Assembly: GCA_965644295.1 (NCBI GenBank)
Contig: CBFFRP010000177.1
Coordinates: 1 to 41,588 of the forward strand
From: Paraphysomonas bandaiensis
Taxonomy: Eukaryota; Chrysophyceae
DNA length: 41,588 nucleotides
Direction: 5' to 3'
Notes under the pieces: model-generated
What the model saw: only the letters and a program-made list of their open reading frames with translations
Databases searched by the model: none
Told to the model about the DNA's origin: nothing
Part shown: positions 29,917 through 39,820 of the stretch, in pieces
Layout of the letters: each line of letters begins with the position of its first letter
Numbering within the stretch: position 1 is the stretch's first letter
Translations under genes and position numbers: made by a program

Positions 29917-29946
<30 letters not shown>
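29337..29946. repeat. (TATG)n microsatellite, about 152 units, in a divergent promoter region
   Basis: About 610 bp of TATG repeat, the reverse complement of the CATA repeat at 15603-16107, with one interruption (GCAGGTATG) near 29468-29476. It lies between two divergent genes: 129 bp before the M23 ATG and 57 bp before the hydrolase ATG at 30004. It lacks stop codons in every frame, so the long frames through it are not genes. Confidence 0.98.
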
Positions 29947-29947
<1 letters not shown>

Positions 29948-30003
29948 CATAGCAGTGTATCTGTCGACAGGTTTGCTGAAGGGACCTTCTACAAACTATC
30001 GTG

Positions 30004-31712
30004 ATGAAATTCCTTATCTGCTTTATTCTCGTCTCATTCAGTGCAGCCACTGATTTAGATGACTATGTATTCGCTCCTGACGATGCCTTCGAGTGGTCTT
30101 ATATGGGCGCAGAGTATGACTTGAACGGTACAGGTATATTCAACAGACACCAATCATGGACAGGATATATGGTGAACATGGCTTCACAAAAGTGGCTGAC
30201 AGATGATGTGTTTGCCGATGAATCGACAGTTAAGTCTGTATGGTGGCATATACTGGTTGTTATAGTGCCATCTGATGTGATATACAACCACAACGCATCT
30301 ATTTATATCACTGGAGGGAAGAATACGCACTCACTTCCAACTGCCACTGATGAAGACATCGTTCTCACTGCTGCGTTGGCAATGGAGACAAAAACTATCA
30401 CGTCATGTTTATTTCAAGTTCCTAATCAGCCTATTATATTTCGAGATGATCCACTACAAAAGTCCAGATCGGAGGATGCTGTGGTCGCATATACGTGGGA
30501 CCATTATCTAAAAGATACGTCAAAAACGACTTGGCCTCTATACTTTCCCATGGTAAAGGCATCACTTAGAGCAATGGATACGACTACTGCATTTATCGCG
30601 AAACAATTCCCTGAAAGCGGTTACAGTCTGGATTACTACACAGTGTTGGGAGCATCGAAGCGGGGCTGGACTACGTGGCTGGTTGGAGCGGTGGATTCGT
30701 CTAGGGTAGTGGCAATATGTCCTATTGTTCTTGACCTGGTCAATTATGTGAAAGTTTTACATCATCAATACCGCTCGTATGGTGGTTGGTCTAACACTCT
30801 TGTGGACTATTATGAAAACAACATAACCGCTCGGTTTGACGACTATAACATGACCCTACTACAGGCTCAGATTGATATGTACACATACAAAGATAGACTA
30901 GTAATGCCTAAGCTGGTAGTGAATGCCGTGCTTGACGAGTTCCAACAACCAGATGAGTAAGTTTGATGAGCCATAACCCAGTTTGTGATTAACGATGTGC
31001 GCACATTGACTGCAGTACTCGCTTTTGGTGGGATGAAATGCCGGGACCTAAGCGCTTTTTAATGACTCCTAATGCTGACCATTCTGAGCTGACAGGTGTG
31101 TAAATAGCAGTATTATGTATCACACGCAACCTCCTCATATTTATTTACACAGGAATTCTTGAGGTGATTCCCGCAATTGGAACATGGGTAACTTATCTTC
31201 TTGAAGAGAAGTCGGTACCGGAATTCACGTGGGAGATAAGCGAGTCGGATGGATCTATCACAGTTTTTCTGGACAATGTGGGAGAGGTATTTGAGGCCAG
31301 CGTCTGGTACAGCTACAGTTGTGGCAATAATATTGACCAGGAGACTGGTGCCGTAATTCCGAGACGCGATTTCCGGCTAGCTAGTCTGGACGATCCCTGT
31401 GAGTGTGGTATTTCTGCCCAGGGGCAGTGCTTGAATCTCAAATCTTTCTGGACCCGTGAGTTACTTGAGCCAGAAGTTACGCAGGATGGGTCACGAGTGT
31501 ATACAGCCCACATGACAGCTCCAGATGACGGTCGCTATGTAGCATATTTCATCGACGTGAAGTACAAGGCTCGGGACGATAAGCTTGGCAGGAGTGGGAT
31601 GCCGAAGGACCTTCCAGGCCGCTTGGAATTTACATCTGCAGTATCCGTATGGCCTAACACATTCCCGTATGAGGACTGCGAGGGCGCTGGTTGTAAAGGA
31701 ACCTTGCTGTAG
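30004..31712 (+). CDS. Secreted PhoPQ-activated pathogenicity-related (PqaA-like) alpha/beta hydrolase, 3 exons (530 aa)
   Basis: Exons: 30004-30956, 31016-31095, 31153-31712. Introns of 59 and 57 nt, GT-AG, phases 2 and 1, joining to 531 codons including the stop. MKFLICFILVSFSAATDLDD is a signal peptide, so the protein is secreted or vacuolar. The family signature is clear: an N-terminal DDYVFAPDDAFEWSY, the ASKRGWTTWLVGAVD block with candidate nucleophile S218 (GASKRG), then across the first intron QQPDDTRFWWDEMPGPKRF with candidate acid Asp, and TPNADHSEL with candidate His. These form a plausible Ser-Asp-His triad. The family is named from a PhoPQ-regulated Salmonella gene but is widespread in protists and bacteria; substrates are not known to me. 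The C-terminal exon is a beta-rich domain ending in a Cys-rich CEGAGCKGTLL. Confidence 0.9.
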
Positions 31713-32697
31713 TGAAGTGAACACCGTACTATTATAAATTTCTCGTGTTACGATGATGTACTAGAATAATTGTATACCATGACAAAATGCAGAGAAATGG
31801 CCTGACATTTAAATGATTATCTATGAACGCTCTTATCATGGCATGAAGTTATTCGTAGAAGAGTTGTTAGATATACTAATTCTAATTGCTTTATAATAAA
31901 TGAAAATTGGTATTCATATCTTTAAAAATACTGTCGACTTTAGTAGCACTTAGCACAATACGACAAGCGGTATCCTGTACAACTGCAGATAATTATCGTC
32001 GCAACACATATACTTGTTGTTATTACCAACAGAATTGAAGGCAATTAATTGGCAATAGTTGCCAATCAATTGCGATGAAATTAATTGGGTTCTTGATTGG
32101 TAATCGTACTGTTGGATATCTGTCGTCACCAAGTAATGCATTGTTACGCAAGCTTGAGTATAGAGTGTTGAATTCAGCAATTCTGTAAGTATGCTACTTG
32201 TCATGTATAAATAAGAAGTCTCGAATAGAGTAAGACTATAAGGTATGACAACAATAAAATCAGTTATCAATTCTCGATATATGTTAAAGTTCTCTTGATG
32301 TGAATATGGGAATGGACAAGTGGTCGTAAGACAAACATAACCCTCACCTTTTCATACACTTTCAGTTTATTGAGATACCCATTCTACATTTTCGATGTTT
32401 ATTGGGCTCTACATGTACTTCATTTTTAGATATATAATAACAGTTTTATGCGTGATATCTAGAAAATAGCGAAGGCAGTAAAACTATTAGAAAGTATGAA
32501 GTATCATTTAAATACTCCTATTTGACACATTCGATTGCTTTCAGTGTGAACATATTTTCATCAGCCACTTGGGTAATAAAGCACGAAATAATCATGAAAT
32601 ACAATTTCCTTAAGGGTTCAAACTACGACAACAATAGGCAATAAACATATATAGTAAACTACGTGCTAGAATTCTCCAACTAAGCATAACTGACAAT
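31713..32697. other. Convergent intergenic region, AT-rich
   Basis: 985 bp between the hydrolase stop and the channel-gene stop. I see no gene. It holds the strong palindrome at 32041-32073, listed separately. Confidence 0.5.
32041..32073. repeat. 33-bp near-perfect palindrome (hairpin)
   Basis: GCAATTAATTGGCAA, then TAG, then TTGCCAATCAATTGC: a 15-bp stem with one mismatch and a 3-base loop. It sits between two convergent genes. It shares AATTGGCAATT words with the AT-rich insert of repeat copy B near 8960. It may be a relic of a small inverted-repeat element or a structure at transcript 3' ends. Confidence 0.6.
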
Positions 32698-35600
32698 TTA
32701 TAAGGAAAGTTTTCTGTGGTAATATTTTCTATATTCACTCGGTTTGGTATCTATTCGCAATGATCCATATGACGATCGCCTTGAGTATCCACCCTTTTCC
32801 TACTACAATAAAAAATATGTCGCTTAAAGTTAAATGCTCCATCACACTTTAAAGCGTACACAGTACCTCCAAAATAGGACTTTTCTCCTCCAAATGTCGT
32901 CTGGCGTCTCCTATATCGCCGAGCAGCTCGTCTATCTGGTTCTCAACCATCTCATCATCCATTTCTTCTGCACTAGGCATACGTTGAATACTGTGTCTTG
33001 AATGATCTGAACCGGAATTTACAGCTGCGAAATCAAAACACGCGACTTAAAACATAAATGTGAAATGAGTGTGCACAGAAGAATCATATATAGTGAGACA
33101 AATCAGGAAGTAGAACACGGTATGCATTTTAATATGAACCATCCATAATTACCGGCAACAAGTTGTTGCTTAACTTCCTCATTCGACTCCAGATCTCCTG
33201 CGACTTTTTTTCCTACGCCTATAACTGAGTTAGCGTAGAGACTAGCACACCTAGCATATATCACCATCTCCGTGACTTCCAGGTGCAACATAAGACCCTA
33301 TACATTCCGTACCGCCATTCATACCATCCATAGAGTCCCGGAATGACTTTCCACGATGGTGTGACGTATCCACAGTGTTAGGGTTACGATAGCGTTCAGG
33401 TTTCAGTGAATCCTCTGAAAGCGACGGTTGACGGAAGAGATTCTCGTTGAAAGCATCCACCGATGTTTCTTGATCATACTTTTTTAATTCCGAATTTAGG
33501 TCATCTATTTCAACTGCACATTCCAGTGACATCGCCTGGTCAAAAAATAGAAATCGTCATGAAACAGAAGACAATAGCACTATACAGTTCAATATTATAC
33601 CGCTGAAGGTGTCTTGAATTTTCTGTTACAAAAATCCCAAAAGTAGGCCAGGAGGAATGGAAGTGGAAACATAAGATAAAACGGCCCACTAAAAAATGCT
33701 TTCTTCAAACCAAGATATCCCAAAAGCACGAGCGAGGCACAAATAAATATAATCATCGATCGATTAAAAACTTGATACCACATATGTCCCCCTGACTGGT
33801 ACTCATTTACGTACACATAGAGCAACTGATACTTGTACATGAGGTATGCAAATGCAAAGAAGAGTACACCAAAAGGAACTAGTAAGGGAGCGATACACAT
33901 ATAGGTAGTCAGAATCATCAAAACCATGAGCAAATTGGGATATATCCACCCGTAGCAAATCTGATAATCCTCAAACACTCCAGACCGCAGCTCTCGCCTT
34001 GTAAATTTCTTCTTATCAAAACATGTCTTTACACCAATAATAGTAAGCAGTGGCCATATGCGAAGCATTTCAATAGGTACAGCGGTAAGTGTCTTTACTA
34101 TCAAAAGGTTGGCAAAATAGATAGATACCTGCGTGTATGGATCACAAAAAATGCAATTGACAAACAATAAAATGCATTTTACGTACTTGAGGAAGAGATT
34201 CTCCCAGAATCGTCAATATGCTTCCTGGGTTGTTTAGAATATCATGAATTCCTCCAATGATAGTACCAGCAGTCACTGTGACGTACACATTGGCCAACTG
34301 GTAGTAAAAGTATCGAGTCATTATTAAGTCCTGTATTTCACTTTCACATTTAAATCCTTCATAAAACCTGGATGTGAAATCGAATATGAAAGGAAGGACA
34401 GCGAGTAAAATCAGAAGAATCATAACAGCTAGGTACTGATTCAAAAGTTTGTACACAAATGAATCTTGATAAGCTTGTAGCCACGAGTAGTCTTCAGCTA
34501 AATTATCCAAATTGGAGTATGCATTAATAGAAGCTACAACAGCAGACCAGAATATGGCCATGATCCCAAACACCATCCCAGCAATCTGATGTCGTGCAGA
34601 TACTTGAGACTGAGGAGTTGACACATTTTCCCATACAATATCTTTCGTGTTGGGTGCCGGCTTTACAATCATTTCATAGTACTCATGAGAAAGAAGCATT
34701 TGATATGCTACACTTTTGGACACTCGGGATTTGAAAGTCACGAATGCAGTAGATGAGGTAGAATAATACGCGCCTAGAGTAAGTAGTTCCAAGGTTCGGG
34801 TAGCCTCCAACACGCCTCTTATCGCTCCTTTTCCCGCAACACGAGCAGTGCGCATACTTTCACTAGCAAATTCATTCAAGGAATTACCTGCAAGAGAAGC
34901 GGCATCACCCACAATTCGTTTGCCGACATCTAATACCCCGTTATCAGATTTCGTGGGGTTCCCTTGAGACATCTCTGGCGTGAGACCAGAAATATCAGTG
35001 GACTCACATTTCGACATCTCTGAGCTCTCCTCTGGGCTAGATGGTGGTGTATGTAATGGAGACGCTAGCTCTGGTGGCAACCATGTGTTTTGACGACGCT
35101 TCTCTACAAAGGGTGACACTATCCGTTGTGTTAAATTCTTGCGCGCGGTCATCAAACTCTCTGCAGACTTCATCTGAATATACTCTATCATATTGCTTAC
35201 TCTACTCTCCGGATGAAGCCGCTTAAGTTTCTCCGACTGAATCGCATCATTTTCTTTAGTATTGCGTAAAAACTCCTGTTGTAATTGCTTCACAGTTTCG
35301 TTCTCACGAAATAGTATATACGAATAGTGTTGAATGGCATCAACTTTAACATAACCACAGCATGTACTTTGATCTGACACCCCCAGACTAATTGGCACGC
35401 CGCCAAATTTTGAGGAATTATTATCATTATTTTCTTTTGTTTCGGAATCATGAGGTGACTCCACTTCCTCATGGATGGCAGGTAAGTGTTTTTTAGCCCT
35501 CTCACTCAAATCAATGCCACCTATAAATCAAAACACTGTTACAAATATTCGTGGGCAGAGCAAAAACAACACAAAAGTTGTAAATAAATGACGTTTCTAC

Positions 35601-36797
35601 GACTCACCTACGGAACTTCCACGGCACACATTATCCATATCCTCTTTTATACTGAGATAGTAAGATTTGGATAAGAGCTTTGTGGGCCGTTGTCCTGTCG
35701 CATTCCAGAGCGCTATCGCCTTCTCCAACTGATTTCTAGTCTGCGACAAAGCAATATTGAGACAAATTTAGGGTCATATGATACAGAAGGGCACCTCTCT
35801 TCGTTGTTCACATAAATTATCTAACTGCTTTAATTCCAGCATTATTTCGACAGCAAAAACGTCACCTGTACATTAGCACAACAGAGAATATATTTAAAAT
35901 CTCCCACTTGCTGAAATTTCCGATAACGCACCGGGAAACAACTTCTCGAAAAAGTCCTTCAGCGTAGGCGCAGACTGTAAAGCAACGGGGACGTTCTCAA
36001 TCATTATGGTATAGTGCGTTTGAGGCGTCGTATCTGGGTCGCCCTGCATTATGTCTTTAAGAGAGAGGTATACGCAGAGGACAGAGTGTAACCTGAATGA
36101 GATATTCCAGTCGCTTTAGTACAAAGTGTTTGTATTCCATGTAAAATAAATGACAGGCGTAGGCCATAAAAACATAACTAAATACTGCCGGGACCCACAA
36201 TTTCTGGCCCATATATCCATCAACATCGCCATCCACAACATTCGCAAGAGTGTACTTGTTCCAGCTACAAACGATACACAATGATGCTAGAAAAAGTAGC
36301 GAATAATTGGTCACTCACGCGCCAAATCCACCTTTCGCATTTGCGTACAGAGGAACAAGCAACACAAGCCCCCAAAACATTACAAAGCAGCTTAGCCTGA
36401 TCGCATTATTTAGAATAGAAATTAGTAATAATAAGGAGAATTACTTGAAGCATAGAGATATGAAGCGGAGTAGCATGTAGCCATCCAGACCGACCATATG
36501 CAAGAACTCATCCCCAGATATCATATAGATGTGCTTTACCCACCCCAAAAAGTATCGGGGTGGCTTTGAGGGAACCCTATTTGTGGCCTACGCAATGCTG
36601 AGTCGACAATTCACTGGTGTTGAAACGAATACCTCAAATCTCTTCTTTATTCTTTTCATGTATATCAGTTTCATATTTCGGCATAATTCAAAAAATATTA
36701 AAAGGATTCCGAATATGAAGAGATTGATGTATATAGTGTACAGCAGCCCTTCTGTGTCACTGGCAGACTCTTCCAAACGTCGACGTTCCATTGTCAT
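32698..36797 (-). CDS. TMEM63/OSCA (CSC1-like) mechanosensitive cation channel, 13 exons (1112 aa)
   Basis: Exons (minus): 36797-36633, 36587-36445, 36396-36319, 36264-36093, 36043-35932, 35865-35795, 35740-35608, 35520-34187, 34128-33601, 33535-33265, 33224-33153, 33024-32867, 32799-32698. All introns are GT-AG, 40-130 nt, and phases are continuous over 1113 codons including the stop. The N-terminal span is LLYTIYINLFIFGILLIFFE. VGLDGYMLLRFISLCF and YTIMIENVPV are diagnostic. The cytosolic RRM-like loop ends in AFVTFKSRVSKSVAYQMLL and DIVWENVS. The pore region follows with FYEGFKCESEI, ILGESLPQVSIYFANLLIVK and YVNEYQSGGHMWYQVFNRSM. Members form dimeric ion channels opened by membrane tension or osmotic stress in plasma or endomembranes. 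This one is longer than usual (about 750-850 aa) because of a Ser/Glu-rich insert in the loop and a polar C-terminal tail. The intron at 33264-33225 (40 nt) is the least certain join. Confidence 0.9.
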
Positions 36798-37488
36798 ACT
36801 CTTGTAATAAAATCAATTGATAAACTGCAGTGAGAACTCTCACTTAAACAAGATAAATTATGACTCCCAGGGATTGCTGACAGTATGGACTAATGGAATT
36901 ATACAGTATGCTGCTATTACATCTGTGCAATCGAGGTGTACGCATGTCTTGCCCCCAGACCTAACACTTCATCTTTCATAGAAGGTATCTAGCCAATAAA
37001 ATACCTTTATATTCGCTGATATAAAATTCATTGGCGTATAGGAGAAAGTTGATGTTTGATTGGAATACATCCGTAGTCGACGAAATCAAAAATCCATATC
37101 GAATATCTAGAAAAGCCATTTTTTTATGCTATGGACTGCACAGGTCTTGAGGTGCAGTGGGGGAGTGTGTATTGGCATCCTTCGTATATTTTTGTTCAAA
37201 GATGCCTTAAATATTGAGACAATAATTATCTGTATTTTAGCCGTAGTTCTATTACAGTAATGTAGATAAATTTTGCTTCAATTTACTCCCGAAAATAAGA
37301 TGCTGACTGCCGATACGATCCACAATATGATCTGCCTGTGATCTAGTCACACTGGATATTACAGTAGGAGGAGATGATGAGTCGTACTTCTCCCTCAGTA
37401 AATAGATATGTATGGCATGAAAGTAGTGTTGGAGACAGGGTGTGTGCAGAGGCTATCAGATCACCCTCTCACACTATTCCTATAACGA
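36798..37488. other. Upstream region of the channel gene up to the inverted repeat
   Basis: I see no gene. A frame at 37374-37790 crosses the edge of the inverted repeat and its first third is unique. Its composition follows the local low-complexity DNA, so I do not call it. Confidence 0.4.
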
Positions 37489-39251
37489 AAGAAAATCGGC
37501 CCCCTCAAAAAAATCGGCCCCCCTTTTCATCATCCATTTTCCCACCCCCCCTTGAACTGATATGCACATACACACACGACATTAACTCCAACACCACAAC
37601 TAACCACAACATACACCAATACAATCAGACACATACACGCTGTCTTTACAATGGAGTATGTCAACATTATATGCAGCCATTTTTACCATCACACCCTGTG
37701 TCTCGAGTGATTAGACAGAGGAGCCCTGCGTCCTCAGGATGGCTATTGATCGCTATATGCAGAGCAGTGGGATACACTAACCAGTACTGAGACTCTATAT
37801 TCGACTTACATCTGCAGATAAAGTGTTTGGAGAGGTGAGAGGGTGTGGGAGGGTCACGTATCATCTCTGTGGCTTGGATTCTGTGCCGGTCAGTATTTGT
37901 CCATAGGGAGGAGGGGTCCATACAGTGCACATCAGGTCATACATTCACCAGAAATTTGAAATACGCCATAATAGTATGCCATATCGATGGATGGAGGGCA
38001 TTGATATGGCATATCAACCAATTTGATTAGATTTAAGTGCACCGCTGCCGTCCGTAGAAATTATGTGGATATGCTACCTTGTCACCATCCGAGTCAGCTT
38101 ATCAGTGTCGGAACAGACTTATCGAATGGAAGATAAGCGATATTTATTTGGTAGAAACAGATTTGGCACTTTCTGGGCTTCCTTGTGCGTTGTACAATGA
38201 TTAATGTTGCAAATACCCTTGACTAGCTTGTTGGTTGCAGGCACCCCATGTTAGGGTGCTGTAGGGTCACAGCAAGCAGTGTTCACTCATGTCATATATG
38301 TAGGATACCTAATATATTGCACTCATTCTGCTTTATTGGGGTCTTGTTACATCTACAATGCCATTGTTGCCATACTTGTCGATTTAAATGGGCTTTACGG
38401 CGAGTGCAGCTGATGATTGTTGAAAGTCTATACATGTCTAGTCTTTGTTGGCTATTCTCAAGACTTTGTCCCGAACTACCTCTCCACGCGACTTGTGTGA
38501 ATGTGTATGTTTTATGTCTATACATATATATTACCTTTCTATGTACTTTATATGCACATGTGTGTACTACGTTTCCCTTATGTTTACTAGGTTTGTATGG
38601 GTGTACGAGGTTTATTATATATATTACCTACAATGCTACATATAAGCGTCAGTGTTCGAATATATGCACTCTTGACTTTATGTATGAGAATATGTCATCT
38701 GTGTGTTTGTGTATGCATATATATACGAGCGTTCTGAATGTATATGTATTTGTGTGTTGTCATGTAGATATTTATAATAATAATATGATATCGTTATAGT
38801 CGATGCGAACTTGCTTGTATAAGTACTAGTCATAGTAAAGTAGCTATATGTAGATCTTAAATACAACGATTGGCAGTATGTGTTTACAAGAAGTATAGGT
38901 ATAAGGTATAAGTTTGCTTATCACACAAGTGTCTAAATCTAAACTACGAAGGAGTACAGTAGCTCATTTATATTGACAGAAGTAGTGTACTATTCCAAGT
39001 TATATGTGGGCTAGCATCGAAGTATTTGCTGGAACAATTACATGCATAACAAGGCAGTATACTATCAAACCACACATATATCGGCATGAATTTATAAGCA
39101 AATATTAGAATATTAGCCATGTGGTTATCTAGTTTCAAAGTCGCAACAATAGACGTTAACTACCTAGGAATTATATGCACACTACCAGTGCTCTCGCCAC
39201 TAAACAGATTAGTTGGGAATATGTGCGAACAATAGCATACAACTACGCAAT
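37489..39251 (+). repeat. Large inverted repeat, left arm (about 1.76 kb)
   Basis: Its reverse complement recurs at 39821-41588. Paired coordinates sum to 79077 over most of the length and to about 79072 near the inner end, so only a few small indels separate the arms. Scattered substitutions are visible, for example in the paired frames near 38250-38530. The outer edge is C-rich (ATCGGCCCCC twice, then a run of seven C). An internal perfect palindrome TTGATATG-G-CATATCAA lies at 38001-38017. Open frames inside are short and show no recognised domain. Confidence 0.95.
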
Positions 39252-39820
39252 TGTACAACGAACTATTGAATGTCCTTAAATCGAATTAGTCATTTTAAGT
39301 TCAAGTGCTCCTGGTTTTAGGAGCAGCTAGAACTGATAGAGTATGTACAATTTGCCTTCGCCTATCAAAGTAATATCAGCTCTACGTTTCGATTAAGACT
39401 CTGATTTTCTTTTTTAAGTGTCAAGTTCTTTCATTTGTTGCTCTTTACAGCGCATCTTCTGCCTTTTTTATTCTTTTCTTTTCTGCTTTATAGCTGTTGC
39501 TGTCTTGAAACCTTTATACGAATATTTTCTTCATCCACATGTATTCTATAATGAACTTAAGATCTCCAGCAGCCATCTCCGCTTTGTATCTTTCAACAAC
39601 TACTTCATGATTAACACTCTTTGACTAAAGTTCAACATGCGTGAGATTATTATGACAAATGATGGTAGTACCAGGTTCAATACCACCCTCAACCAACTCT
39701 CTATGTGCTGCGCGACAACGAAGTGTGACATAAACGAAAACACAAGAAATTCAGTCAAACATTACATCTACCACTTCATCCCGTATTATCACTGAAAACG
39801 TAATACTTAAACCATTAAAC
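39252..39820. other. Unique spacer of the large inverted repeat (about 570 bp)
   Basis: AT-rich with pyrimidine tracts near 39400-39490. It holds a 68-codon plus-strand frame (39418-39624) that is hydrophobic but unrecognised. GGTTCAATACC at 39675-39685 resembles a tRNA B box but has no tRNA fold around it. Confidence 0.6.

Noticed and set aside
29246-30053. Long frames on both strands across the TATG tract
   Set aside because: They have the same cause: the tract lacks stops in any frame. The real hydrolase start is the ATG at 30004 with a signal peptide.
36588-36590. In-frame TAG near the start of the channel gene, as evidence of a pseudogene or stop-codon reassignment
   Set aside because: It is the 3' end of a 45-nt GTATTC...GCGTAG intron. 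Removing that intron restores the frame and matches the family.
37374-37790. 138-codon frame crossing the inverted-repeat boundary
   Set aside because: Its composition follows the C-rich and ACA-rich DNA, and it is not matched as a frame in the other arm.
39675-39685. GGTTCAATACC as a tRNA B box
   Set aside because: The flanking bases do not form a T stem (only two of five pairs), and no acceptor or anticodon arms are visible.
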